Positions 7,056 through 15,760 of a stretch of 64,000 nt of DNA are shown here, in pieces. The stretch spans positions 408,480 through 472,479 of the forward strand of contig NZ_JAIVAJ010000005.1 of the NCBI RefSeq assembly GCF_020171725.1. Direction: 5' to 3'. How positions within the stretch are numbered: position 1 is the first letter of the stretch; each line of letters begins with the position of its first letter. The notes under the pieces were generated by a model. That model had not been told where the DNA came from. It worked only from the letters and a program-made list of their open reading frames with translations, and ran no database searches. Source of the stretch: Halobacillus litoralis. Lineage in GTDB: Bacteria > Bacillota > Bacilli > Bacillales > Halobacillaceae. The translations under genes were made by a program, and so were the position numbers.

Positions 7056-8414
7056 TTAGATTAACCCTTGGTTCAAGATGTCGATATAGCGTGTCACGGC
7101 GGTTACGGCTAACCTGTCCTCGGGGGCTTCGATCATTTGGATGCCCTGCTTCTCCCACTTTCTCACTTCTTTCGTTTTATCCATCTGCTGCTTCTGTGCC
7201 ATACTTTTGACTATCGCTTCTTTCGTCGTTCCTGGGAATTGTTTTCCCTTTTGGATCGTCGTTTGATCCTCAATGCCGAGCATGAGGAACATGTGCTTTC
7301 GTCTTAGACGTTGAAGGTAGAACATGTTCCCTTCTTCGTGAACGAGCGTATTCACATCGCTGAACAATAGGAGAAGGCTTCGCTTTTTCTGAGCGGTTTC
7401 AATCTTTTGAAAAAGGGCGGAATAGTTGGATTCGGCCTGGCTGGCTTTCAAGCTGTACACTTGCTGCAGAATGGTTTGAAGGTGCTGCATCCCTTTCGCC
7501 GGTGGGATATACACCTCTACTTCCCTGGAAAAGGCAATGACGGATACCGCATCCCCTTTCTTAAGTGCCGCTGTCGCAACCGTAACAGCTGCTTCGAGGG
7601 CACGGTCAAGCCGGTTCCCCTTTTCCAGAGATACGCCCATCATACGCCCGCAATCGATCATCAGTGTAATGTATTTCCCGTGTTCAGGTTCGTATTCGTT
7701 CGTCATCAATTCTTGCAGCTTAGCCGTCTGGCGCCAGTTGATCAGCCTTAAATCATCACCAACGACATAGTTCCTGATTTTCGAAAACTCTCCTGATCCT
7801 TGCTTGCGTTTGCGGACGCGACTTCCTTCGTACAGTAAATAACGCTGAGCATCTTCTAAGAACTGCCGACTCTCTGTTAAATCAGGAATGACGCGCAGGC
7901 GACTCTCCTCATTAACTTTCATCTGCTTTTCCCACAATCCGTATTTGGATCGATAACGCACAAATAACGATTCCAACGTGTAATCCCCTCGTTCCTTCGC
8001 AACATATGGGATGGAGAGCGTTACTTTTTTGTCAGAAGGAATGCGCTCTCGAATGGGAAAGGGATTTGAAAATGACGTCGGGAACTGATCGATGACTTGG
8101 ATGTCCGCTTCATAATCAGACGGATTATAAAACGAGACGGTCATCTCAGACTCAAGCCCCCGCTCCACCTCTTCCTCGATTTCTCTATGAATCTGCCATT
8201 GCTTTTTGCTGGGCGATAGACCTAAGTCGAACAGGCTGACGACCAGCACTCCGAGGTTCATAGCGAGCAAAGTGAACCAGGAAGTCCCGAGTGCGGCGAG
8301 AGCTGTCGACAGGACGGACACCACAACCATCAAAAGAAGCAGCCGTTGTGTCGGAAGGATCCCTTTATCGCGGAACAGGAACAGATCCCACAAGGCCTTG
8401 AATGACTTGGTCAT
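7056..8414 (-). CDS. DUF58 domain protein (VWA-like, partner of MoxR)
   Basis: A 452-residue protein with two N-terminal membrane helices (residues 24-62) and then a DUF58 domain with its hallmark GEFSKIRNYVVGDDLRLIN and WRQTAKLQEL, followed by a von Willebrand A-like region (ITLMIDCGRMM). DUF58 proteins are encoded with MoxR AAA ATPases and are thought to act with them as chaperone or assembly systems at the membrane. The gene overlaps the end of moxR by 50 bases; its ATG follows GGAGGG by 8 bases. It is the last gene of a five-gene operon. Confidence 0.9.
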   Translation of the reverse strand: MTKSFKALWDLFLFRDKGILPTQRLLLLMVVVSVLSTALAALGTSWFTLLAMNLGVLVVSLFDLGLSPSKKQWQIHREIEEEVERGLESEMTVSFYNPSDYEADIQVIDQFPTSFSNPFPIRERIPSDKKVTLSIPYVAKERGDYTLESLFVRYRSKYGLWEKQMKVNEESRLRVIPDLTESRQFLEDAQRYLLYEGSRVRKRKQGSGEFSKIRNYVVGDDLRLINWRQTAKLQELMTNEYEPEHGKYITLMIDCGRMMGVSLEKGNRLDRALEAAVTVATAALKKGDAVSVIAFSREVEVYIPPAKGMQHLQTILQQVYSLKASQAESNYSALFQKIETAQKKRSLLLLFSDVNTLVHEEGNMFYLQRLRRKHMFLMLGIEDQTTIQKGKQFPGTTKEAIVKSMAQKQQMDKTKEVRKWEKQGIQMIEAPEDRLAVTAVTRYIDILNQGLI

Positions 8415-9294
8415 GTGTCGATCCCTCCAGTTCCATGTGTGGAGAAAGTATGATTCGATGACGCAGCGCCGGCACGGACACTACCTTCACGTCGTCCGGG
8501 GTGACATAGTCACGATCATTCAAGTAAGCCCAGGCTTTCGACGCGCGGGCAATGGCGATTCCAGCCCTCGTACTTGCTCCGTAACGAATCGATTCGGAAT
8601 CCCTCGTCTTTCGAACGATCGACATCATATATTCATAGACCGACGACTCGATCGTCACTTCCTCTATTTCCCGGGCAATCGCCATAAACGTTTCTATATC
8701 CATCACGGCGGAGGTTTGTGCCGATTTGTTCGAGGACTCAACGGCTTGTCTCAGAACATAAACTTCTTCTTCAAATTCTGGAAAATCCACATGCAGCTTG
8801 AATAAGAATCGGTCCTGTTGTGCTTCAGGAAGCATGTAAGTACCCTCTGACTCTATCGGGTTCTGAGTCGCCACTACAAAAAATGGATCTGGCAGTGGGT
8901 AGGTATCTCCCTGGATCGTCAGCTGCTTTTCCTCCATCGCCTCGAGCAGGGCTGCCTGTGTCTTAGCAGGGGTTCGGTTGATTTCGTCAGCTAGTAAGAC
9001 ATTGGTGAAAACAGGGCCTTTCAGCGTCTCAAAGCTTCCTGATTTCATGTTATAAATCATGCTCCCTGTAATGTCACTCGGCAGCAGGTCAGGCGTGAAT
9101 TGGATCCTCTTGAAGTCTCCGCCAAGCAAGGTGGCAAGCGTACGGACCATCTGGGTTTTCCCCGTTCCCGGAACACCTTCCAACAGAACATGTCCCCCAA
9201 CGAAGATGGATGACAGCATCAGCTTCATGTTGCGCGTCTGACCGATGATCCGTTTTTCATATTGGTTCATTAATTGTGATAGTTGTTCATTCAA
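8365..9294 (-). CDS. MoxR family AAA+ ATPase
   Basis: A 309-residue MoxR ATPase: Walker A GVPGTGKTQ (about 40-48), Walker B LLADEINRTPAKTQ, sensor-1 ATQNP and the C-terminal lid with RASKAWA and VTPDDV. MoxR ATPases serve as chaperones for the assembly or metal loading of VWA-containing partners, here presumably the DUF58 protein. The start is a TTG that overlaps the upstream TGA (ATTGA); AGAGGTG lies 8 bases before it, so translation is probably coupled to the DUF4350 gene. Confidence 0.92.
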   Translation of the reverse strand: MNEQLSQLMNQYEKRIIGQTRNMKLMLSSIFVGGHVLLEGVPGTGKTQMVRTLATLLGGDFKRIQFTPDLLPSDITGSMIYNMKSGSFETLKGPVFTNVLLADEINRTPAKTQAALLEAMEEKQLTIQGDTYPLPDPFFVVATQNPIESEGTYMLPEAQQDRFLFKLHVDFPEFEEEVYVLRQAVESSNKSAQTSAVMDIETFMAIAREIEEVTIESSVYEYMMSIVRKTRDSESIRYGASTRAGIAIARASKAWAYLNDRDYVTPDDVKVVSVPALRHRIILSPHMELEGSTHDQVIQGLVGSVPVPR

Positions 9295-10397
9295 TCTCCC
9301 TGCACCTCTTTTCTAAGATCGTCGAGCTTCTTGCTCCATTTCAAATAATCGGTCTTACGCATCGACTGCAGATCATCCAGACCGTGCGTATAAGACCTCC
9401 ATCGCTTCTGCTCATCTTCTGTCTGGAATTTGGCTATGGATTCTCGAACTTCCTGCCAACTTTCCTTCATCCCGATTCCATAGCGTTTATAAAGCAGTGA
9501 GCGCAGATATTCCTCCTGAATGCGAATGGACTCTTGATAGAATCCACCCCTTATATACCAGGCAGACAAAGCATGAAGCCGCTCATCTCCAAGCCTCACC
9601 GTATGTTCTCTCGGCGTAAAGACCGGACCGAACCGCTTCCCTTTCATCCATAACCAAAGAACAGCCAGGATGATCAACTGCAGGGCGAAGACAAGGATCC
9701 ACTTCGGATAGATTGTCAGAACGGTCGGAACATTTTCAGAACCATGTATGTATTCATCGAATAGAACACGGCCAGCGTCTACGTCCTTCAACAGCTGGTC
9801 GATCAGATAAGCATGATCTTCGTTGAGAATCGTACCGTTAGCGGCCCAGCCGGGGTTCATGGAAACGATCAGCTTCCCTTCCCCGTAGGATCGTTGAATC
9901 GCCAAAGGACCTTGTCCGTCCTCGAGAAGCACTTCATCTTCCTCACCTGGGACAAGTCTGAACGTCTGTTCCACAATGGCACGGTAAGATTCACCAAACC
10001 CTGTGACCGTCACTGGACCATCCTGCCCCATGGCAGGAACGGATCTCGTTCCGAATGAACCTGTTGGATTCTGTTTCATAAAAACAATCGTGTTCCCGCG
10101 CTCCATCCAGGCTGTATAGGCGTTCGATTCTTCCGTCGTCAGCGTGTAGTAAGGCTCTACCATGAATAATGCAGACTGCTGCTGATCAGGCAGCACATCC
10201 GGCGCTTGGCGCCACCTGCTCATGTCACGCTCAAAAGAAGCGAACTCATACAACGCCTTCACACCGGTCGGGGAAGGGGATGAGGACAAGTAAGGCGGAT
10301 AACTTTCCGGCTGTCTGGAAGAAGACAGCACAGCCCCCACAAGTAATACGAACAGACCGAGTGCGATGAAGAGCCATGTTTTCTTATTGCTTTTCAT
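9291..10397 (-). CDS. DUF4350 membrane protein of the MoxR cluster
   Basis: About 368 residues: an N-terminal membrane helix (TWLFIALGLFVLLVGAVL), an extracytoplasmic domain with a GATase-like fold (SPSPTGVKALYEF, VEPYYTLTTEE, LIVSMNPGW) and a second helix (WILVFALQLIILAVLWLWM) before a soluble tail. This is the DUF4350 layout, a regular companion of MoxR/DUF58. The ATG at 10395-10397 follows GGGAGG by 6-7 bases; longer starts up to 10445 would place the ribosome site inside the gene. It overlaps the end of the DUF4129 gene by 14 bases. Confidence 0.8.
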   Translation of the reverse strand: MKSNKKTWLFIALGLFVLLVGAVLSSSRQPESYPPYLSSSPSPTGVKALYEFASFERDMSRWRQAPDVLPDQQQSALFMVEPYYTLTTEESNAYTAWMERGNTIVFMKQNPTGSFGTRSVPAMGQDGPVTVTGFGESYRAIVEQTFRLVPGEEDEVLLEDGQGPLAIQRSYGEGKLIVSMNPGWAANGTILNEDHAYLIDQLLKDVDAGRVLFDEYIHGSENVPTVLTIYPKWILVFALQLIILAVLWLWMKGKRFGPVFTPREHTVRLGDERLHALSAWYIRGGFYQESIRIQEEYLRSLLYKRYGIGMKESWQEVRESIAKFQTEDEQKRWRSYTHGLDDLQSMRKTDYLKWSKKLDDLRKEVQGD

Positions 10398-11040
10398 AGA
10401 CATCCTCCCTTTCCGTCCGGATGAGGGAGTGCACTTTTTCATCAAACAAGCGAAAGGGTTCTTCGCTGATGTTCCGGCTTCCGTAGGTGACCTGGTCGAA
10501 GAAGACCGCTAATTCATGGAAGTCTTTCGCCAAGGAACGATCGACTTTGGACAGCTCCTCTACATAGTCACCGTTCGATTTCCACACCTGTGCCGAGACG
10601 TATCCTTGGTCATTGAAGTTGAGGAGGAGAGCAAGGAAACCGTGCCTGACCGCTTCCTTGAGATTTCCTTTTTGACGCATGGACTCCGCCTCTTGTAAGT
10701 GCTCTTCATACGTCCATTCCAAGTGGCTGCTGTGGCTGAGTGGGTTACTCTCCTTCAATGCCTTCTGACGCTTGGTCGACTGTGTCAGCCTGAACGCAAG
10801 GAACAGCAGTAATCCCACTCCAACAATCCCGAACAAGTAAATCAAGCCTTCAACTTGTGGAGAGTTGATGCTTGTATTCGGGAAAATACTTTCGAGCAAT
10901 CCTTCCAGCCACTCTTTGATCGCTTCACGAATCGAATCGAGTGGCCCTTCCTCTACATCGTAATACGCCTGGTATTCCTCCTGATTCAGAATCTCTTCGA
11001 TTTGTTTTTTTGCATCTGTCTCGTTACTCATCGAAATCAC
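10384..11040 (-). CDS. DUF4129 domain protein
   Basis: A 218-residue protein with one central membrane helix (GLIYLFGIVGVGLLLFLAF, about 65-84) and a C-terminal cytoplasmic DUF4129 domain (EESMRQKGN-like region, ARHGFLALLL-like RHGFLALLLNF, YVEELSK, FFDQVTYG). In other bacteria this domain sits beside transglutaminase, DUF58 and MoxR modules. It starts with a GTG that overlaps the stop of the upstream gene (GTGA), which indicates translational coupling; an in-frame ATG three codons later is an alternative. Function is unknown. Confidence 0.75.
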   Translation of the reverse strand: MISMSNETDAKKQIEEILNQEEYQAYYDVEEGPLDSIREAIKEWLEGLLESIFPNTSINSPQVEGLIYLFGIVGVGLLLFLAFRLTQSTKRQKALKESNPLSHSSHLEWTYEEHLQEAESMRQKGNLKEAVRHGFLALLLNFNDQGYVSAQVWKSNGDYVEELSKVDRSLAKDFHELAVFFDQVTYGSRNISEEPFRLFDEKVHSLIRTEREDVYEKQ

Positions 11041-11993
11041 TGATCCGTGGACGAAGCAGCCGGTTCTTCATCCGTTTTGTAGGAAGAAATCATGTCCTGC
11101 AAATCACTAGCCTCATTACGTGTACGAAGATCCGCATATTTCACGGCATAACCGACCATCAACACCATCGTCGTAATGATCGTCGAAATATTCATGAGTA
11201 CCGTAGAAAGCACGCTCGTTCCAAGAAGTAAGGACGAAACTCCATCGAATAGGAAAATGACGAGCAGGTTGATGACACCAAGAACGATAAAGAAACCGAA
11301 TGTCGCCCAGAAGCGTCCCTTCGTCAGTTTCCAACTTCTTGAAAATCCAGGAGCTACTTTTTCAAAGGTAGTTGCTGCAAAGTACATGCCAAGTTTGATG
11401 GCAAAATAAGCCCCTAGTATGAGGAAGGCAATCAGGATGAAGATGATCATCACAACGGACACCGCGCCACTACCGGTTGTGACTGTGCCGAATCCTCCTA
11501 TCAAAATGGCAAACACACCGATGAACACAAAGATCCCCATAAGCAGGCCGAAGAGCAAGGTGCTTCCGAATAATGGCCAGAATCTTGAGAAGGCAAGCTT
11601 GATCACTTCGGATACCGACCAAGACTCATTCTTCAAGCCACGTGTCGTTCCGATCAAGATGGCGGCGTGCGCCATTGGAATCAGCACAGCAGCTGCGATT
11701 GTCGTCAGCGCAATGTATAAAAATTCCGCTCCACTGCCCATCGACTCAAGGACAAACTGCTGAACCCCCGTCGATTCCGCAGTCGTGTTGAGCGTCTGCA
11801 TAAATCCACCGCTCGAATCTCCCTGAAAGAAGCTCGCTCCACCTAAAAATAAGAATATGTAATTGATCAGAAACCCTGGGCCCATCAATAGAAGAAGAAT
11901 GAGGAAATAGGATTTGAAATGTGCTTTCGTTAACCGGAAGGTCTTATCCAGGTTCTCCCCGACCGACCTCGGCTGCGTTTTGATCTGTTCCAT
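11037..11993 (-). CDS. Multi-pass membrane protein heading the DUF4129/MoxR operon
   Basis: A 318-residue protein with a short cytoplasmic N-terminus (the RSVGENLDKTFRL motif) and about six membrane helices rich in Gly, Ile and Phe, resembling the membrane domain of glycerophosphodiester phosphodiesterases and related uncharacterised permease-like proteins. No catalytic domain is attached. A soluble tail of about 30 residues follows the last helix. As first gene of the operon it presumably works with the DUF4129, DUF4350, MoxR and DUF58 proteins at the membrane. The exact family is uncertain. Confidence 0.65.
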   Translation of the reverse strand: MEQIKTQPRSVGENLDKTFRLTKAHFKSYFLILLLLMGPGFLINYIFLFLGGASFFQGDSSGGFMQTLNTTAESTGVQQFVLESMGSGAEFLYIALTTIAAAVLIPMAHAAILIGTTRGLKNESWSVSEVIKLAFSRFWPLFGSTLLFGLLMGIFVFIGVFAILIGGFGTVTTGSGAVSVVMIIFILIAFLILGAYFAIKLGMYFAATTFEKVAPGFSRSWKLTKGRFWATFGFFIVLGVINLLVIFLFDGVSSLLLGTSVLSTVLMNISTIITTMVLMVGYAVKYADLRTRNEASDLQDMISSYKTDEEPAASSTDQ

Positions 11994-12049
11994 ACGTTCA
12001 CGTCCTTTCGATTTCTATAGAGTCATTTTACCACGTTTACTCCTAAACT

Positions 12050-12077
12050 TTTACAAAATACGTCAATTTTATATAAT
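12050..12077 (+). promoter_or_regulatory. SigA-type promoter of the NERD gene
   Basis: TTTACA at 12050-12055, 16 bases, then TATAAT at 12072-12077, placing the start point about 33 bases before the ATG of the next gene. Confidence 0.65.
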
Positions 12078-12116
12078 AGAAAGTGCCATCTATTACTCTG
12101 TGAAAGGAATGATGTC

Positions 12117-13025
12117 ATGATTGATAAGCCACGCAACGCCCCGCTGTCCCTACTTGTAATGGAGAGCCTCTTTCTCCGAACTGACCTTTCCTCCACCGAA
12201 CAAAGCTACTATTGTGATTTGAAGAAGGGATCCGAAGGAGAGCAGCACTTCGACGAGCTGCTGAACACAGCGGCAAACGAGCATACCGTCACACTCCACG
12301 ACTTGCTGTTTGAAAGTAACCGAACTCTTTTTCAGATTGATACCCTTCTCATCACTGGAGAAACCGTCCACTTATTTGAAATCAAGAATTATGAAGGAGA
12401 CCAACTCTTCTTTGAAGGAAAGTTCTTCAGAATGCCTAAAGTCGAAATCCTCAACCCTCTTCACCAGATCAACCGCGCCGAGTCTCTATTTTTACGAATG
12501 ATGAAAAAGTACGGGTTCTCGCAAAACGTTCAGGGACACGTAATCTTCGTGAACCCCGCATTCACTTTGTATCAATCTCCACTCAACACCCCGATCATTC
12601 ACCCGACACAGCTTCATTCTTTTCTAGCTGGCATCTCGCAGCCCACGACTCCCCTCCGTTCAAGAGATTTAAAATTAGCCGACAAGCTCCTTTCCCTGCA
12701 CACTTCCACCCCACCCTTAAAAGGTATTCCGATGTATGACTTTGAATCACTGAAAAAAGGAGTCTTCTGCCCTGCCTGTCATTCTTTTAGTCTTTACGTA
12801 GAAGGGCATTCGTGCATGTGCGAGGTCTGTGGAGAGATAGAGCCTTTGAAAGATATGATTGTACGGATGACCGTTGAAGTGAAGACCCTTTTCCCGAAAA
12901 CAAAGCTGACGACTGAACGGATGGATCAGTGGTGCAATGGAATGGTCAGCAGAAAAAGAATTCAAAAGGTGCTGAATGAGCATTTTACTAAAAAAGGAAT
13001 TAAAAAAGGAGCCTATTACGAGTGA
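12117..13025 (+). CDS. NERD (nuclease-related) domain protein with a C-terminal zinc ribbon
   Basis: The 302-residue protein has a nuclease-related domain in its first half: GSEGEQHFDELL, then QIDTLLIT and VHLFEIKNYEGD, the conserved D and ExK pattern of the restriction-endonuclease-like fold. A region with CPAC (about 219-222) and CEVCG (about 236-240) forms a likely zinc ribbon, followed by a helical tail. NERD proteins are thought to act on DNA, but activity is rarely shown. It starts at ATG with AAAGGA 8 bases upstream, has its own promoter and stands alone. Confidence 0.8.
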   Translation: MIDKPRNAPLSLLVMESLFLRTDLSSTEQSYYCDLKKGSEGEQHFDELLNTAANEHTVTLHDLLFESNRTLFQIDTLLITGETVHLFEIKNYEGDQLFFEGKFFRMPKVEILNPLHQINRAESLFLRMMKKYGFSQNVQGHVIFVNPAFTLYQSPLNTPIIHPTQLHSFLAGISQPTTPLRSRDLKLADKLLSLHTSTPPLKGIPMYDFESLKKGVFCPACHSFSLYVEGHSCMCEVCGEIEPLKDMIVRMTVEVKTLFPKTKLTTERMDQWCNGMVSRKRIQKVLNEHFTKKGIKKGAYYE

Positions 13026-13042
13026 GGTAAGATAGCTGAGGC

Positions 13043-13445
13043 TTTATCTACGTTTCTAGTTCTGTGTTGAGGCTGGAAGGTGATGGTCTTGTTTTTATCT
13101 ACGTTTGGGGCACGCGGCTGTGGTGAAACGTAGATTATATCGTTTTTATCTACGTTTGAGGCTCGCGGCTGTGGTGAAACGTCGATTATATCGTTTTTAT
13201 CTACGTTTGAGGCTCGTGGCTGAAGTGAAACGTCGATTATATCGTTTTTATCTACGTTCGAGGCTCGTGGCTGAAGTGAAACGTCGATTATATCGTTTTC
13301 ATCTACGTTCGAGGCTCGCGGCTGTGGTGAAACGTCGATTATATCGTTTTTATCTACGTTTGAGGCTCGCGGCTGTGGTGAAACGTCGATTATATTATTT
13401 TTATCTACCTTTTGGCTTCACAACAGAATAGAAACGTCGATGATC
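13043..13445. repeat. 51-bp tandem repeat (about 7.7 copies)
   Basis: The marker CTACGTTT (or a one-base variant) recurs at 13048, 13099, 13150, 13201, 13252, 13303, 13354 and 13405, an exact period of 51. Each unit carries an internal dyad: ATCTACGTTT on one side and AAACGTCGAT on the other, separated by a GAGGCTCGCGGCTG-like loop, so each can form a hairpin. Outer copies are the most divergent. The array occupies nearly the whole gap between convergent genes. A reading frame runs through it only because 51 is divisible by three; no ribosome site supports it. Confidence 0.92.
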
Positions 13446-13477
13446 ATCCACCTCGCCCCCCCATCTTCTAAAACAAA

Positions 13478-13513
13478 CAAAAAACAGCAGGAAGCCATCC
13501 GACTCCCTGCTGC
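13478..13513 (-). terminator. Terminator of the dipeptidase gene
   Basis: On the minus strand GCAGCAGGGAG pairs with CTTCCTGCTG and is followed by TTTTTTG, 6 bases after the stop codon. Confidence 0.8.
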
Positions 13514-13518
13514 CCTTC

Positions 13519-14877
13519 TTATGATTTTCCTAGTCTAGTGAAGTAATTGCCTATTGTCTCGATGCCCTTTTCGAAATTCTCTAAATGGAAGTGCTCGTTC
13601 GGGGCATGCAGATTCTCGGATGGCAGTCCGAAGCCCATGAGGACGACCGGCGAGTTCAATACGCGGCCGAACACTTCGACGATCGGAATCGAGCCTCCTT
13701 CTTTCGGGAACAGAGGGCGGACGCCGTAGACTTCTTCGTAAGCGTCGGCAGCAATTTGAAGCTTTTCGTTACTCGAATCCATCGCCACAGGATTCGCTTG
13801 AATGTATTTATGAAGAGATACTCGTGTGCCTGTCGGCTGGTGTTTTTCGACGTGACGCTGGATCGCTTCATAAATGTGCGTTGGATTCTGGTCTCCTACA
13901 AGACGACAGCTGATTTTTGCACTGGCTTCTTTCGGGACAATCGTTTTCAGTCCTTCGCCTTGGAAGCCGCCTGTGATGCCGTTCACTTCGAGTGTCGGGC
14001 GGATCCCGACACGTTCGTTGAAGGTGAATCCTTCCTCTCCATATAGATCATCAAGATCCAAATCACGCTTCGTACGTTCTTCGTCAAAAGGAATTTCGGC
14101 CACTTCTTCACGAAGGGCCTCGGTTAACTCCGGAACCCCGTCATAAAAACCGTCCACGGCAACTTGTCCATTTTCGTGCCTCATTGAATCAAGCAGCTGG
14201 ACGAGGGCATGAATGGAGTTCGGCACCCCGCCACCGTACGTGCCTGAGTGAAGATCGGAATTGGCCGTCTTCACCTGCAGCTCCATCGCAAGGGCGCCAC
14301 GCAGTGATGTACAGATCGCAGGCAATCCTTTTTCAATAAATGACGTATCACTGATGACGACCGCATCGTTTGAAAGCTTCTCTTCATTCTGTTCGATAAA
14401 TGGAACAAGGTTCGGGCTTGCTACCTCTTCTTCCCCTTCGATGCAAAACTTCACGTTAACCGGAAGGGTTCCATTCTGTTTCATTAAAAGTTCCACCGCT
14501 TTGATATGAAGGAAGAGCTGTCCTTTGTCATCCGTCGCTCCCCGGGCAAAAATCTTACCGTCTCGGACGACAGGTTCGAATGGAGGCGTCTCCCACAAAT
14601 CCAATGGATCCGCCGGCTGCACATCATAGTGCCCATAGACGAGAACCGTCGGCTTGCCCTCTGCATGAAGCCAGTCTCCGTACACGATGGGGTGTCCTTC
14701 TGTCTCTATGATTTCAACATTCTCCATACCGATGCTCTTCAAGGACTCAGCAACCCAATTGGCTCCTGTCTGCACATCTCCCTTATGCTCAGATAAGGCC
14801 GAGATGCTCGGAATTCTCAGAAACTCAATGAGTTCTTCCAGCATTTGATCTCTATGTAACGCCACTAATTCTTTCAT
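13519..14877 (-). CDS. M20 family dipeptidase
   Basis: About 453 residues of an M20 metallopeptidase (CNDP/PepV-like dipeptidase). Zinc ligands and catalytic residues are visible: GHYDVQPA (His and Glu/Asp site), FARGATDDKGQ (bridging Asp), EGEEEVAS (catalytic Glu pair), ISDTSF and the final NLHAPNEHF histidine. A dimerisation lid domain lies between, with HSGTYGGGVPN. It hydrolyses dipeptides in the cytoplasm for amino-acid recycling. The frame is open further upstream, but AAGGAG lies 5 and 8 bases before the two ATGs at 14880 and 14877; the latter is chosen. Confidence 0.9.
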   Translation of the reverse strand: MKELVALHRDQMLEELIEFLRIPSISALSEHKGDVQTGANWVAESLKSIGMENVEIIETEGHPIVYGDWLHAEGKPTVLVYGHYDVQPADPLDLWETPPFEPVVRDGKIFARGATDDKGQLFLHIKAVELLMKQNGTLPVNVKFCIEGEEEVASPNLVPFIEQNEEKLSNDAVVISDTSFIEKGLPAICTSLRGALAMELQVKTANSDLHSGTYGGGVPNSIHALVQLLDSMRHENGQVAVDGFYDGVPELTEALREEVAEIPFDEERTKRDLDLDDLYGEEGFTFNERVGIRPTLEVNGITGGFQGEGLKTIVPKEASAKISCRLVGDQNPTHIYEAIQRHVEKHQPTGTRVSLHKYIQANPVAMDSSNEKLQIAADAYEEVYGVRPLFPKEGGSIPIVEVFGRVLNSPVVLMGFGLPSENLHAPNEHFHLENFEKGIETIGNYFTRLGKS

Positions 14878-14908
14878 CATCCACACTCCTTTATTAAAAG
14901 TATAACAC

Positions 14909-15655
14909 TTACCTCTCCACACCCGGGAGACTCCGCTCCACCGCCATCGGCTCCACCACGATCTGGTAGTCACGGTATCCTTTTTCATCTAATAGACCCC
15001 TTGCTGCCTCCTTCAGCTCCGGGCTCAGTGTGCGGTAGTCTTCTGATGAGCCCACAATCTGAATGATAAGCTGTCTTTCTGACTCTGTGACCCCGACATT
15101 AATGTTCGTGTACCCCGATTGATTCAATCGATCGTAAACGAGTTCGTGAATCCGAGGAGCATCTTCCTGATCCGAAACCGTTGGCTGTGATAAATAGATC
15201 GATCCAACCATTAAAAACGCGACCAGTGACGCGACAGCTCCAGCAATCTTATACACTTTCTTTTTAGTTTCAGCTCGGCGCAATCTGTCCTCCACGCGGA
15301 ACAGGATTTCATCCACATCCTGTCCAGTGTCTTGTCCTTGTAACCATTGCTCTAATTGGGTCATCTTCTTCCGTTGTTCCTCTTCCAGAACAATTCCCTT
15401 TACTTCATCCTCAGAAAAATGCCATTCATGCACAATCTGAGTTTCAGAGAGGTGAATCATGTACGTAAGCAGCACCAGGACCTGCGCATCTTCATCGAGT
15501 TCTTGTCGTAGTCTGGGGTAAGGGTTTACTCCTTTTCTTGCAGCCTCTATGAGAATGTCTTCTATAATTTCTTTTGCTTTGACAGTGTCATAACCCAAAC
15601 AAAGAACCAGTTGATACATCAATCGAACATCGGTGCTTTGAATACCAAGCCTCAT
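14909..15655 (-). CDS. Uncharacterised single-pass membrane protein
   Basis: A 248-residue protein: a soluble, helical, acidic N-terminal half (about 135 residues), one membrane helix (IAGAVASLVAFLMVGSIYL), then an extracytoplasmic part of about 85 residues ending in VEPMAVERSLPG. The layout is that of an anti-sigma or stress-sensing anchor, but no zinc-binding HCC motif is seen and no sigma factor is adjacent, so this is only a shape comparison. The ATG at 15653-15655 follows AGGAGG by 7 bases; an earlier ATG at 15661 abuts the ribosome site. It is transcribed in the direction of the dipeptidase, 31 bases upstream. Confidence 0.65.
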   Translation of the reverse strand: MRLGIQSTDVRLMYQLVLCLGYDTVKAKEIIEDILIEAARKGVNPYPRLRQELDEDAQVLVLLTYMIHLSETQIVHEWHFSEDEVKGIVLEEEQRKKMTQLEQWLQGQDTGQDVDEILFRVEDRLRRAETKKKVYKIAGAVASLVAFLMVGSIYLSQPTVSDQEDAPRIHELVYDRLNQSGYTNINVGVTESERQLIIQIVGSSEDYRTLSPELKEAARGLLDEKGYRDYQIVVEPMAVERSLPGVER

Positions 15656-15713
15656 GACCATCCCTCCTGTTCTTCTATTCCTCCAACACCCTCAATCTAT
15701 TCGATTTTGATAA

Positions 15714-15749
15714 AAGAAAAACCCTTTGGCAGACCTACCAAAGGGTTTG
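15714..15749 (-). terminator. Terminator of the glutamate synthase operon
   Basis: AAACCCTTTGG and CCAAAGGGTTT form an 11-base stem followed by TTCTTTT on the minus strand, 12 bases after the gltD stop. Confidence 0.88.
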
Positions 15750-15760
15750 ATTTCAATCTA

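Noticed and set aside
6777..7210. Several 60-90 residue frames between the SpoIIM-like and DUF58 genes
   Set aside because: They lie in the dyad repeat or in antisense of DUF58; no start signals or homology.
8206..8805. 199-residue plus-strand frame across DUF58 and moxR
   Set aside because: Antisense of two conserved genes, no ribosome site.
13105..13431. Arginine- and tyrosine-rich repetitive protein frame
   Set aside because: It is the translation of the 51-bp DNA repeat, open only because the period is a multiple of three; no ribosome site and no conserved start.
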